The notes under the pieces: generated by a model
What the model was told of the DNA's origin: nothing
Seen by the model: the letters and a program-made list of their open reading frames with translations, nothing else
The model's database searches: none
Program-made: the position numbers and the translations under genes
In this document: one piece after another, positions 33,095 through 45,546 of the stretch
Layout of the letters: the number at the start of each line of letters is the position of its first letter
Numbering within the stretch: position 1 is the stretch's first letter
NCBI GenBank assembly: GCA_029817715.1
Contig: JARUPY010000088.1
Span: 1,922,001 to 1,986,000, forward strand
Reading direction: 5' to 3'
DNA: 64,000 nt
From: Melastoma dodecandrum
Taxonomy: Eukaryota; Streptophyta; Magnoliopsida; Myrtales; Melastomataceae

Positions 33095-34623
33095 CTGCCC
33101 GTATTGAAAAAATTAAGATAGGAAAAAGTGTTATCAGCAATCATGGATCATATCACATAGCAGCAACCTCACATTGTTTTGCCTATGTTTCTGTTTCGCC
33201 ATTTGATAACAGCTTCGCATAAGCCTCCTCGCAGAACATGACATAACAAAACATCAAATGACAAAAATCTCTAGTAAAAGGAAAAGTGCGCAGTGATCGA
33301 TTGCAAGAGAGCATCAAGGCAAGCAATTCGCATTATTCCACTAGTCCCAGTCAATAACGAATATGGGCGGGATATTGGCACGGCTCAATCGAACCGCCCG
33401 AGAACCAAAAATCTCTCACTAGTTGATTTTCGTGGTCGGATTGAACCGGCACCAACACCCCGCGCGTTACCCATACAACAACAACAACTTGCCTGAAACA
33501 TTTCCCCAGTCGACAAACAACGAGGAGGGAAATGAAGGAGGGGTGAAAGCAAAAGGCGAAAGGGGCGATGGCGGGTATATATATAGGGAAGGAATCGTTA
33601 GTTGGAAGTAGTCCAAATAAATCGTACCGTGGATGGGTATAACTAGGCGTAAGCGAAACCGTAACTAACGCCTTTCCGAATTGCCCGTGTGTGCGAGCGA
33701 CAAATGTAGGGAATATGGGCATTGGGGAAGAGCCGGCTATATCATTGAACTAATCAAAAATGTCAAAATTTGTACATTTAAGGAAAAGTCTCTGTGTTGG
33801 GTCGTCGAATGCTATTGTCGTAGGTCGGGTTCGTCGTGATAGTGTAATAAAACCGTGGGGGAAGAGGGGTTTATGCTTTGGTTTAGTTTCTGACTTAAAG
33901 TTGGAGTTTACGTTCACGGGCCACAGCTGGATTTGCATAGGAAATGAAAACATGAGGCCAGGCCAAGAGAATGCCAGTTGGGGGGTGTTTGGGAAGAAAG
34001 GAAATGGACACAAATGGCATTGGCAACTTTGGGATCGTACAGATAGAGGGAGAGGAGATTTTATTTGGAGGGTCCGATTCATGTTATTGTTTTGGCAACT
34101 TTATGGATGAATGTGTTCAAATTGAAAGATATTGTGGGAGTAATGTAATGCCTTCACCGAGGAAGTTGGCATCAACCAATTAAAAATATAAAAAAGAGAT
34201 CAAACAAGTCAAACTTTTAGCCAAAATAAATGGATAAAAAATAAAATATAAAATATATTAAACATTCGCCTAATAATTCGAGCTATGAATTAATCAGGTG
34301 AAATTACTGGAAAAATTTGAGCAAAAGTGAGACGAGACGAAATTGATTCATTGGAAAAATATCAATAAAAGGATCACGACAGCTTCGCACTTATAATCGT
34401 AGTGGATTGCATCTTTGCAATGTGCTTTTACTTGCACTTTGAAATTGAAATAATGAAGTTATTTGTGATTTAAAAAGAAAGGAAGTACCGAAGAAATTAG
34501 AGAAAATCGGGGAAGAAAGATGGTCCGAGCTCCATCAAATATGAATAAACGTAATATTTTAATTCATTTCCCCTTAAATTTTTGGTAAACCGAACCGACA
34601 GAATCATCGAACCGACTCCCACC
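33095..34623. other. Intergenic spacer before the FAM32A-like gene
   Basis: No recognisable exon. Several reverse and forward open frames (33351-33722, 33750-34110) overlap one another and look random. The last ~450 bases are AT-rich and should hold the promoter of the next gene. Confidence 0.4.
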
Positions 34624-35034
34624 ATGTCGACGCCGTACGAGAGGGCCAAAGGCGGCAGGCTGACCTTCAAGGGCGGAACCCTAGCCACCCGCAGCAAGTC
34701 CATCGACAAGAAGCACAAGAAGAAGAACGCCAAGCCTACCCTCCCCTCCGACGACGGTGTCGTTGTCCCCGGAGACTCGATCGAGGGCGTCCCTTACGAC
34801 GAGGCCCTGGCCATTGCCGGCGCAGACGAGGACGGCGGAGAAGGAGGACAAGGAGATGGAGGAGGAGGCGATAGGGATCTCTACACTATCGACGCGGCGA
34901 AGAAGATGAAGTACGAGGAGCTATTCCCCGTGGAGGCGAGGAAGTTCGGTTATGACCCTAAGTTCAAGGCAAAGTCGGTCGAGGACGCGCTCGATGATCG
35001 GGTTAAGAAGAAGGCCGACCGCTATTGTAAATGA
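34624..35034 (+). CDS. FAM32A: FAM32A-like protein
   Basis: A single exon encodes 136 residues. FAM32A is a small conserved nuclear protein that in human spliceosomes contacts the active site at the exon-ligation step. Hallmarks are the start YERAKGGRLTFKGGTLATRS, the basic KKHKKKNAK segment, an acidic Gly-rich middle, and the conserved end MKYEELFPVEARKFGYDPKF followed by DDRVKKKADRYCK. The ATG at 34624 has a good context (ACCATGT) and begins the conserved part; an in-frame ATG at 34582 adds 14 residues without similarity. Coding sequence is strongly GC-rich compared with its flanks. Confidence 0.9.
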   Translation: MSTPYERAKGGRLTFKGGTLATRSKSIDKKHKKKNAKPTLPSDDGVVVPGDSIEGVPYDEALAIAGADEDGGEGGQGDGGGGDRDLYTIDAAKKMKYEELFPVEARKFGYDPKFKAKSVEDALDDRVKKKADRYCK

Positions 35035-37012
35035 GGCTAGCTCCCCTCGCTCTTTAGGTATACTTTTCCTACTGATTAATTGGATCTTGTTAATGGTGGC
35101 TTGGTTTTGTGTGTTACGTATGAACGTGCATTGTATGCCGTTGTGGGCGGTGATTGGGTGTCCGGGTTGATCTGTTGGGGAGAATTCTCTTCTGAAGTTG
35201 CTATTGTGATGGTTCTGTTGCAGTTTCTTCTGGAATCTCATTGTGAAGTGCTAGCCTTAGGGCTGTTTGGGATAAGGATGAGATCAATCTGACTTGTGTC
35301 GGGTGTTGGCTGGGTAGTTGAGAATGATGAGTGGGGCTCTCCCGGCGGCTTTTTTTATTTATTTAATTCCTGGAGTAGATGGCTTGGTGATGAATGTATT
35401 ATGCATTGCTAGTGGAGTTCTTAGTTGAACTTTTCACATGGGCGAACAGCAGAAAGCGCTTGTAGTTAGTTCTCTTTTTTGTGTTGCAAGTTCTTTGTAG
35501 TTTGAGGTCACCACTTCTTCCTTGAATTAAGTTTTCATATAATTATTTTGAGTGCGTAAGGAACTTCTGTAAGGTTGACTGGGTAAAGGACTGTTTGTGC
35601 TACTAATATTTCTCTAATTGTTTGATCTCTTCTCTCTATGTTTTTCCTGGAATTCATGTGAATCTTTTCTTGCATTATTTATCTGCCATTAGAGAGACCA
35701 TACTCGGATTGGGAATTTGCAAACAAATGCTTAGTATATGATTCAATCTGCTTCCATATTAGTTCATCTTCTGCCTATCACGTGTGTGTGCCCATCCTCC
35801 CTCAACTTTGCGGTGTGCATTGTGACCCGAGTCCAGCACTGGACTGTCTGAATTCATACGATTGCTTCTTGCTTGTTTATGCTTCAAACTCTATCTCTCC
35901 TATATATAAAGTCTCCTTAATGGTCAGATTGCACTGTGGCCAAGTTTGCAATAAACTTAAGTCATGGCCAAGTTGAAATAGCCAGCTTCTCGTCCTTGAT
36001 TTCTTACATTTGCTAGAAATTTGACTGCGTGACATTAGGTTCTACTGGTTGAACATTGGTGAACACCTTTCAGATTGAGCTATCCGTGTACATGATGATC
36101 TGAATCATGAATTAGTCCTTGTCTACTTTCCTGCACCCTTTGTTAAGATCATTCCCTTGAGCGCTCTTATCTTGCAGTTGGCTTTCATAAAGTGATCTCC
36201 CTAGCCCTCAATGTCTGCGCCATTGTCCTTCAGATGCGTATTAATTCTCAATCCTCTGTCAGGTTCACGCCGGAGTTGGCCGTCTCCATGACTGTCTGTT
36301 TTGCAGCTTGATCGGAGGGGTGACTTCCCATTCACATGCTCGCGATTAGTCCGATGTACCTGGCTTTTAGTCATGTGGTTGCCAGGACCATTTCCCAACA
36401 TACAATTGGGTTGTTTGTAGCAATTCATTGCCCTTTGTAGAAATATCGCCAGGCCGCGTTCTATCCTGGAATTATACATTGACCGGCCAGATTATCCATC
36501 TTTTTTAATTTCTTATTCTCTGTTTGGGATATAAATATTGTTGGTAACATTTCAATAGTTTTCACCCTTATGATTTAGAGCTTTTATTATAAAGTTAGTC
36601 AGAAAAATAGGGCAACAAATATTAAAATGACTTGGTAGAGAAATTGTTACCGGGAAGACGAATTCCAATTTATATATATAGAAAAAAGAACTTAAAATTG
36701 TTCCCAAGAACACGGCGTTTCAAAATTCGGAAAATGGAGTTCTTTTGTAAATCAAGTTAAATGATTTTAACCATTATTTCTCGACCGGCTAACGAAGCTC
36801 GTATCTATGGAGGTTTTGATATAATAATATTTGGGTTATAAAAACATAATTCTCTTTTAAAGTATTATTTCAAAAATTTTAAAAACAAACGTCGTGATGA
36901 AAACTAATCAATTAACGAAGCTACTTCTATGTGACGCAACAAACCGGCGTTTGTTTTTTACCGCGCTGTCGCTGTTGTTGCTTCCTCAACAACGGTCGTC
37001 GCCCCCGCGCCA
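35035..37012. other. Intergenic spacer
   Basis: FAM32A-like 3' UTR on the left, then about 1.9 kb with no recognised exon or repeat. An AT-rich block lies at 36500-36930 upstream of NAA40. Confidence 0.4.
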
Positions 37013-38829
37013 ATGGATTCCAAGAAACGAAGCCAAACCCTAACTCTCTCCGACACGAAGACGAAGAAGAAGAAGAAGCCAACGCGCTCAGAGGCAATTC
37101 TCGATCTCAATCCCCCACCCGAAAGTGGACTCGCTACGTCTGATTCCATTCGTTTTTCTTTTCTGTAGATTCTGCGGAAGAAGAGGGCCGCTGAAGGGCT
37201 TGTGAGTGCTGCCTCCTCGGTTGTAGACCACCTTTCCGACCTCGATGCTTTCCGATATTACGACCACGATGGTAGAAGTTTTTTTTTTGTGAACTATGGG
37301 GGTGGATTTCATGGGTTTTCCGGTCGTATAGTGGGATTGCGCGTCGAATTGATTTCTTCTTTCCAGGTTTGTCAGTGCGGCTGGATTGTGGGCGTGGAGA
37401 CAGGTTATCTGCCCCGGTTAAGCGGTATATACAGAATTTACTTAAGGTAATGTTTGTTGAATCCAGCGATCCCTTTTATGATTCCCCGTGGATTCGTTCC
37501 CTTAAATGAGAATTTGGGGTGTGCCGTTTTAGCTGTAGATACGTTTCGTTTGGGAGGACTTTGTGATGGAAAATCCTTTTGTATAAGTTAGAGAGGAAGG
37601 GTTTTAAGCAACTTTACTGCGGGGATTGTTGGGAGAGAACGATCTGAGCCTTTCCGTGTTACATCTTTCTTTCTGTGATTGGATAATGGTTGATCGTGGA
37701 ATGCACTGTCGTAAGGACAAGGGTCAAGGTTGGTGTTCATGGTCATTCTTTTTACCTAGATATAAGGAGTTGGGTTGAACAACCTGTTCCGACGTTTAGA
37801 GTAGGAAGTTGTTCACAGCGTTGGAGCTTCTTAGAATCACATTTGAATTCTACTATGTAGGTGAATATGGAGGGGCCCTTTGGAGCCGAGTGGCCCACAG
37901 AAGAGCAGGCGAAACGACAAGAAATGGTGGCTCCTGAAGCACGTTATATTTTTATACTGGACGATTCTGGGCAAAGCATGAGTAAGAAGTCGCCAGATAT
38001 AGGTCGGTGTTGTCGCCATGAAGAGGACAGCCTTAATCTTGTTGGATTCGTCCATTTTCGATTCATGGTAGAGGAGGAGTTGCCAATTCTCTACGTTTAC
38101 GAGTTGCAGCTCGAGGCTCGCATTCGAGGGAAAGGACTAGGCAATTTTTTGATGGAGTTGATTGAAGTTATTGCCAAAAAGGTGTGACCCTAAATGCACT
38201 GGGAAGTGAGATATCGTGTAACTTGTTGATCAGGATTATGTATTTTGTTTATATTCCCACAGAACTATTCTTGTAACCCAGTCAGTGATTGATATATCCA
38301 AATTTATTATTTCTGTAGAATCAAATGAATGCAGTGGTGTTAACAGTTCAGAAAGCAAATCATGCAGCCATGGAATTCTACACAAGAAAGCTGAGGTGAG
38401 GTTGAATCTTAGGCATCATGCCCATAATCTGCTTGTTTGCCACGAATGAAATGTGGAACATTGGTGCCCTCTGCATCGCAGTTGGATGAAAGGTCAGAAG
38501 TGGTTGCTGTTCTTAATTCATTTCATTATCTGCAAATTTTAGAAATCAGTTGTGGCCGGAATGTTTCTTCCTTTGTTAAGAACTTCTATATCTTTGACTT
38601 TGCAGATATGAAGTATCAATCATCTCACCTTCTAGAGTGGAGCCCTCGGTATGCTTTCACATGCCCAGTCTATTCACAGAACAATCTATAAGCATTGATC
38701 ACTTTACTTTTCCCTGTTCTTATTGTCTAATTAAGTTCACTATATCGGAAGGTTGGGAAAAATGTGAGCTACGAAATACTCTGCAAAGCGTTTGATCTCG
38801 AGTCCAAAGAAGTTCTGGAGGGTAAATAA
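37013..38829 (+). CDS. NAA40: N-alpha-acetyltransferase 40 (NatD), histone H4/H2A N-terminal acetyltransferase
   Basis: Seven exons, 37013-37093, 37169-37271, 37367-37446, 37861-38181, 38319-38395, 38606-38648 and 38752-38829, give 260 residues. NatD acetylates the N-terminal Ser of histones H4 and H2A. The Lys-rich N-terminus (KTKKKKKPTRSE) precedes the family segment FRYYDHDG/GLSVRLDCGRGDRLSAP. The GNAT core follows: VNMEGPFGAEWP, LVGFVHFRF, LPILYVYELQLEARIRGKGL (acetyl-CoA loop RIRGKGLG, about residue 175), NQMNAVVLTVQKANHAAMEF and YEILCKAFD. Intron 1 (37094-37168) appears to use a GC donor (GAG/GCAATT) with a normal AG acceptor; no GT donor gives a reasonable intron length and keeps the frame. 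Confidence 0.92.
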
Positions 38830-40014
38830 ACGTCCTTAAAAGCGCTTCAAGCACTGAGGTGGCTGAGCGAGCAAACTGGAGACATGCCATTAGTCTAGTG
38901 TATCATCCATTGGGGAGAGAGCCTCATAGTTCAGCTGCGAGCGATTGAGCCTGCTTTATTGCATTTCCTGCGCGACGAGTTGTATGGGACTGGGAATAAG
39001 ATGAGAGAATGGTGGAGTATCGAGGAAGGACTGCTGGATGGATGTTTCAGGGTTAATGAATTCTCTAACTCCGGGTTCTACGTGTATTATTTTAGTATTG
39101 TTGAATTTTTTAAATGAGAAAGCTCCGAGTCGCCAATCAAATTTTGGTAAAAGAACTCGTCGTGTCATAAGACTTCTTACTTGCCAGCGAGATGCAAAAG
39201 GCAGACATTGGGCAGGTGACACACTTAACAAAAAGATACAGGTAAAGACATGAAACAACTTACATGATGATGTGGGTGGAAGAAATGAAGACAAATAGCT
39301 TACCCTCGGCGATTCCCTGTTTGCCTCACAATTTGATCGCGTTCTCTCTTGCTTTTGCATAGGTTGTGATAGTTTCGTGTGAGATTTTGACGTCTCATAA
39401 CATGATCGGCGCATTTCCAGTTCCATTGATTGCAGGCATTGACAACATTATGTAGCTTCTCATAGTCGTGTCGACTCTCTGATTTTGGCTCGCTTCGTTC
39501 ATATCCTGTGTCCAGAAAATCTTCATCTGTTTATAATGGTGAGTTTGTGGTCTGGCCATTTGGTTCTGATTAGTTGACCGTGCAACCTTGGTAACTTACT
39601 TGTTGGATCGTGATGAAACTTAGGGGGTCACTTTGAGGGGAATAATGTGCTGTTGGTTGTAGCCCTCCCTGACCCCATGTAAGAAACTTCTTAATGTTTT
39701 CTGGTTGGTGGCGTTATAGGATCCCTGAAGTTTTTCGAGGTGTGATGGACTATCTGCCATAGTGGATTCAATCTTGTACAATGCAGTTGTTGGCTCTCTT
39801 GATGAGTGAACTTTCCGAAGTTAAATATTGCCCAAAAACTTTTTAGCTTTGCCTAGTGACAAGGATGATTTAGACTAAGTCCTAAGACAGAGCGATGAAA
39901 AATAAATCCAGAGGTAGACAGAAATTCGAGAAATAGGATTACCTCTGGTGTTCGGATATTCCCGCTTGAGTATTAGTTGCTGCTATAAGAGAAGCTTTTG
40001 CTGACTTTGTTCGG
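38830..40014. other. Intergenic spacer between NAA40 and the PIG-L pseudogene
   Basis: No coding exon recognised. A reverse-strand open frame at 38956-39426 resembles no family I know. Part of the right side may be decayed 5' sequence of the PIG-L copy. Confidence 0.35.
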
Positions 40015-41440
40015 TTGATTTGCATTGTCGGGGTCACATGTCTCTTTAGTAAGAACGTCCCTCCTGATTCTGAAACTGTAATTATTGTGGTGGCATTGCC
40101 ACTAAACCCTACACAAGGTGATGTTGATGAAATGTCTCCATGCAGGTTCTTTTCTCCTACCCTACTTACCTTTTATGCTTATCAACGGGTAATGTTTTTT
40201 GGACCTGTCAGCTCAAACTGATCAAAATATCCTGCAATAGTTTTACTCTAGTATTGAGTGGCAGTGTTCAACCATTGATGTCCTGTGCAGGCAATGCTGA
40301 CGGCAAGGGGGGCATGAGAAAACATGAAATCCTTAAAGCTTGTGCACTCATCGGGACGATTGTCTTATAAACATCAACTTTTCTAATACTTAAGTATCCT
40401 CTAAATGTTCACAGTGTTCGTCTTCCGGAGGTACCAACCCAGCAAGTGAAAATATTGGACCACCTAAATTTGCAGGTCTTCTACAATGAGCTTTCCGTGT
40501 TCATTCTTTCAAGAGTTCTACTCTCAGTTGCCTGCTGTCATCAATGTGGTAAAATGAGTGATTCGGTGTTTGCTCTGAAATGTGTACCTTGAACATATAT
40601 GCTTCTTTCCTTTGCCTACCATTTCTGAGGGTAATTTATTCGCATTTCATCGCTTTGCGTACGATTATCTTATTATCCCATTTCTGCAACCCCTTAACTT
40701 CTCCAAATCGAAATTCTGTTATCCAATTTCTGCTTTTGCACCAACCGCTAGGTCATTATGTTTGACAGATGATGAGTTTCGTGCCACTGCAACCACTGTG
40801 GTGTCCTCTATGGAGTTCAGTAATTTTCATATTGTTTGCAAGTTCATTCTCATTCTTGAGCATAGGGCCTGTATCTGGTTATGACTGCCTTAGTTGCCCG
40901 TATTTCTCCAAGTTCACTAATTCATCTTCTGCCACGACATCATGTTTGTTCAGGAAGTACATACTCGAGGCACCAAATGGAAACGTTGAAGCATGGGAGC
41001 TTGTGTGGTTCCTCTTCTTTCCTCACTTATTTTGCGTTCAAGGTGGCTGTTTACTAGGTGTACTAGTTATTTAATTCCCAGGCCTGTGTCTTGTGTGTCC
41101 TCCTAATTTACCAGACGCTGCACAAGCGAGCACGAACATCTTGCGCAAGTAGAACAGACCCATAGATATCTGGACTTCCATCTTATACGCCTCTTCCAAC
41201 CCGGCCAGATCAATCCGTTTGACTAACAAGGATCCCTGGAAGAGCTATGTCGCAACGTCCCTGCACTCGAGCCAGTGGTTTTGGTAGGCATCCACGCCCT
41301 CCCTAAGTTTCTTCCCCAAAGATTATTTTCCGACGTTTCATCCCTTCTGGCCGGTATCCGTTACTCAGGTTCTGCAAGCTTTTCGTGGCGTTTCCCCTGG
41401 TATACCTACATGAACGCCCTCCTACAGTGCCCGGAAACAA
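40015..41440 (+). pseudogene. PIGL: PIG-L (GlcNAc-PI de-N-acetylase) pseudogene with introns
   Basis: PIG-L removes the acetyl group from GlcNAc-phosphatidylinositol in GPI-anchor synthesis at the ER. Family pieces appear in order along the forward strand: a broken HPDDE motif (GDVDEMSP) next to FFSPTLLTF, LCLSTG, GNADGKGGMRKHEILKACAL (near 40290-40360), PTQQVKILDHLNLQ (near 40436-40475), a frame-shifted VSGHCNH region (near 40775-40800), GNVEAWELV (near 40980-41010), TNILRK then IDIWTSIL (near 41125-41185), KSYVATSLHSSQWFW (near 41238-41285) and a KLFV...YMNAL tail. Stops and frame changes occur throughout and the metal-binding HPDDE is lost. Intron remnants separate the pieces, so it is a decayed duplicate gene, not a retrocopy. 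Confidence 0.82.
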
Positions 41441-41744
41441 ACCAGGAGTTGTAGTGTTGCTAGCTGGGGGGACATAGGAATCGCCGGCAATTCAGCCAGC
41501 GGGATAATACTGTGGGGCTTTGGGAATTCCTGCTCCTTTTGGTCGAGGATGGTCATGACATGAAAAATTGAAGGTGTTTACTATAAAATAATATTCTGTG
41601 ATTTAAATCGTGACTTAATCAAATATAGACGTGATGCCGTAATAAATAAGCAATCATTGCTTGATTTATCCGCAAACGTTTAGTTTTGGCGGTTAACCCA
41701 ACGGGAAGGCGAAACTTTCTTCGGAGGAGAAGGCGAGAGGAAGA

Positions 41745-43417
41745 ATGGCGACGCTGACGGTGCCGCCGGCATTGACCGGCCCGAGGGACGACGCCGCCCA
41801 ACTGCACTCCGCTTTCAAAGGTTTTTCGGTCCGAAAGGGAATCCCCACCGCTGGCGTCGTCCTGATCCGTTTCTGTTCTGATCGCTTGGCTTTCTCGTCG
41901 CCGACGTCCGATCTTCGCTTTCTTTTTCGACGATTTTGTTGTCCCACGGTGGTGCTTCTGGGGTTGTGTCCCTCCTAGGGAGGAATTTTTTCCAGTGTCA
42001 GGCAGAGTGGCGGCTTTTCGGTCGCCCCTTTGATGCACTCGGAGATGATCTTCTTGTTAATCGGTGTTCGGTGATGCTTGTTCCTGGCGTGAATAGCCTT
42101 ATAGATGTTGGATTTGATTATTTCGTATGATTTGACTGTAGGTTTGGGTTGTGATACCGCTGCGGTTATCAATATCCTCGCTCACCGAGATGCGGCTCAA
42201 CGTGGCCTCATCCAGGTTGAATACCGGATGATGTATAACAAGGATCTCCTCCAACGCCTGGAATCTGAATTGACTGGCAATCTAGAGGTCGGATATGGAA
42301 TTTTCCCTCATTTTACCTCTAGAATTTTGGTTGTTTTCGGTATCACGTGGTTTCTGTGAAGAGATTTCTTATGTGTATTTGATCTTGATTCTTTCCAGTC
42401 AGCTGTCTTGCTGTGGATGTACGACCCAGCAGGGAGGGATGCTGTGATCCTGAGACGGGCATTCTTGTCCACGAATATGTCGGCGATCAATGAAGTGATA
42501 TGTTCTCGTACCCCATCCCAGATACAAATGATTAAGCAGCAGTATCTTGCCAGGTTCCAGGCTTACCTTGAGCATGATATAGAGAACAGTACCTCGGGCG
42601 ATCATAAGAAGGTTTCTATCTGTTCTGCTTCTCAAGGTTTCTTTGCTATTCTTGCACCAGCGTCAGACAGTGGATTTCGCTGATTCTCAATTTTGTTTCA
42701 GCTGTTGCTCGCATACATCAGCATGCCACGCTATGAAGGCTTTGAAGTGGATCAAGCTGCCGCACAACAGGATGCAAAGACTCTCTACAAGGCTGGTGAA
42801 AAGAGGTTCGGCACAGATGAGAAAACATTTATACAGACATTCAGCAGCCGAAGCAATGCACAACTTGCTGCAATAGATGTTGCCTACAACAATTTGTATG
42901 GCCACTCCTTGAAAAAGGTAAAATATCTTGTACGGTGTCCCTATTTGCTTTTCGACTGCATTTTTTGGCCAGCCTTTCCTGAATCACGGAGGAACCATCT
43001 GAATCAGGCTGTGAAGAAAGAAACATCTGGTTACTTTGAGCAAGCTCTCTTAACAATCCTGCAGTGCTCTGTGAACCCTGCCAAGTATTTCGCCAAGGTA
43101 TATTCTTTGGCATATTCTGGTGTACAGTCTATCCTGTGCTGTTCTGCGATAAGTTTTAGACTGGGATAGATCATAATGAGGAAGCAGTGTCTCGTTCTTT
43201 AACTATTCGGCAGGTGTTATATAAGGCAATGAAAGGTCTGGGAACTGATGACTCGACACTGAAGAGGGTAATCGTGACAAGGACTGAGATCGACATGCAA
43301 TACATAAAGGCAGAATACAAGAAGAAGTACAAGAAGACTTTGAACGATGCCGTGCACTCAGAAACATCAGGAAACTACAGGTCCTTTCTTCTTGCGCTTC
43401 TGGGCCCTAACCAGTGA
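41745..43417 (+). CDS. ANN5: Annexin, D5-like
   Basis: Six exons, 41745-41820, 42142-42287, 42399-42611, 42702-42917, 43008-43097 and 43214-43417, give 314 residues, the usual plant annexin size. Annexins bind acidic membranes in a Ca2+-dependent way in the cytosol. Four ~70-residue repeats are visible: [20 protein letters not shown] (repeat I), [20 protein letters not shown] (II), [20 protein letters not shown] (III) and [20 protein letters not shown] (IV). The type II Ca2+ loop is canonical (GLGTD) in repeat IV and altered in I (GLGCD) and III (RFGTD). The closing [19 protein letters not shown] and the [14 protein letters not shown] start fit the annexin 5 clade, linked in Arabidopsis to pollen. 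About 300 bases before the ATG hold no exon. It is convergent with ER-ANT1. Confidence 0.92.
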
Positions 43418-43841
43418 ATCGGTAAATGTTGGGTGCTCTTCCGAAGTTGGTTTTTTTCTGGACCTGGCGTGCATATTTTGCGTTTCATGTTTTTTAACAC
43501 GTATGTATGCAGTTTGGCTTGATGGAGTATTTCTCTAAGATCTGTATTGCTTGATTATCTCTGAATTATTGCCATGAAAAAGTAGTTGTGCTCATGGAGT
43601 TTTTGTATTAAGTTATGCATTCACTGCTTTGATAAAGAAGTAACTACATAACACGTAGAGAGGGGAACTGAATTGATATGTACAACTTGTCAATTGTTTC
43701 ATCAACATATAACAGGATTATGATAACTTTTTTTCTCTTTTACAAATGAATCAACCAGAAACAGCTGCTCATTTCTCTCAAGGAGCAACTTTATGAATGC
43801 TGTCTAACATTGCAAAGACCCATGAATTAGAGTCTGATGGC
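43418..43841. other. Shared 3' region of annexin and ER-ANT1
   Basis: The two genes converge here, with 424 bp between stop codons. The sequence is AT-rich with no exon; it should contain both 3' UTRs, which may overlap. Confidence 0.5.
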
Positions 43842-45546
43842 TCACTTCATCACGCTTCGATGCGGCTCTGGAGAATAACCATGTCTGAACGCGATTTTCT
43901 GAAGTTGGTCGTATCCCGCTAGTACTCCCGCTCCGGCCATGCCAAGGAGTATATTTGCGGTAACACCTCGATAGAGTGCTCCAAAGCCTTCATGCCGAAT
44001 TATCTCTTGAAACGCGTGCAAGGAACTCCGGTACTTCACCGGCTGCCCTGACGTGAGCATCATCCTCCGCCTTAGAGTATCAAAGGGGTATGCGCAGACC
44101 CCAGAAACCGTGGTTATGCTCCATCCGAGGAAGAAACTAGCGAAGAAATTCCCCTGGTGAAAAGAAAAGGAATTATGGCTGAATTCACATAATCATTCCA
44201 ATCTTGAGGGAAAAGAAAAACGCGCACCTCAAGTGGACCGACCAAGATGACCGGTTTCATTGTGTCGTAAATTCCAAAGTACATTCCTCTATAGAGAGTG
44301 ATTCCCATGATCGATGCGCTGAAACCGCGGTAAAGGCCGGCTATACCATCGGTGGCCAAGGTTTTTCTATACACGTCAAGTAAGCCATTAAACTGCCGTC
44401 TACCTTTCACTTGGCACTCTCTGGCATCAGTACCCAATCGTGTGCGCGTATAATCCAAATGGTAAAGGAACAACGATGTAATGGCACCCGCAGCACTTCC
44501 CGAAGCTACGTTCCCCACAAACCATGCGAAGTATCCGTCTTTCTCCTTTGAACGGCCAAGGTAACTTTTAAAGTAACCCTTGAATGCGAAGTTGAAAGCC
44601 TACGGACAGCGAAAGCTCTGTCAAGTGAGCCAAATTAGACTGGAACATGCAAAACAGGATCAGTACAGATGCATGCATTTCATCTGAAAGAGAAGGCACA
44701 AACGTTTTTGACTCGTAATCAGTAAAATCAATCAATCGAATGGCATTGACACGCTACCAAAAGTTTCTAGGAGGTTAGTCTTACATAATTCAGAGGTGCC
44801 TCCGAACAGTTTAGAACATGGAAATACAGAGAAGTGAGACCCCATATCTAGCCTTCTCAAAAACTTCACCCGAATCCAGAAGCAAGCGATATGCGGAAAA
44901 CAATCCACCACATCGAAAGAAACAGTTATTACATGTCCTTTTTCCTCATATCCATCATCTTCTACCCAATCCCGCACCCGCAGAGTCAGCTCCCTCCATC
45001 TATATTCCACCTCTGGATTATGAGATAGATTGACAGGAAGTTACTAAAGAGTTATAGGCACAAACGGCAATGCATAACACGTCAAGCCATCAAGCTGAAA
45101 GAGAGCTCGAACCAACTGTCGAAATCAAGAAGCTCCACAGGAGAATCGGCGGTAGGAAACGAATGCCAAACAAAGCACATAATCCCCTCTATCTACTCAA
45201 GCCAACAACAAGATCAGCAGCCAGGGCAGGGCCCAGTCACATTAATACACCCAAAGAAGAAGAGGTAGAAGGCAATCCAATCGACCTGAGTGGGGAAATA
45301 ACGGATGACGTTGGCCTGATTGCCTCTCCAGAAGGATAGGAAGCCGTCCTCCCTCAACACCCTCCCGAAGCAATCCCCGATGCCGGCGTAAGGCCGCCGG
45401 AGCCGACCCCTCTTGATCAATTCCCCCTGGTTCTGAAGCAGGAGCTTCACCCTCTCCACCGGGGCAGCGGCGCTCTTCGACACCACCGCCGCCAACCCCG
45501 CCGTCGCCAGGTCCATCTTGAACCTCTCCTTCTGCCCCGTCGTCAT
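43842..45546 (-). CDS. ER-ANT1: ER-located adenine nucleotide carrier ER-ANT1
   Basis: Three reverse-strand exons, 45546-45286, 44599-44228 and 44153-43842, give 314 residues. It is a mitochondrial-carrier-family ADP/ATP exchanger of the ER type. The three carrier repeats each show the PxDxxR-like signature: [27 protein letters not shown] and [12 protein letters not shown]. The nucleotide carrier hexapeptide is RRRMML (residues 239-244) instead of RRRMMM, as in Arabidopsis ER-ANT1. [25 protein letters not shown] and [10 protein letters not shown] are typical, and no N-terminal mitochondrial presequence is present. The protein supplies ATP to the ER; Arabidopsis mutants show photorespiratory defects. 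The ATG at 45546 is the first before the conserved KERFKMDLA. Confidence 0.93.
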
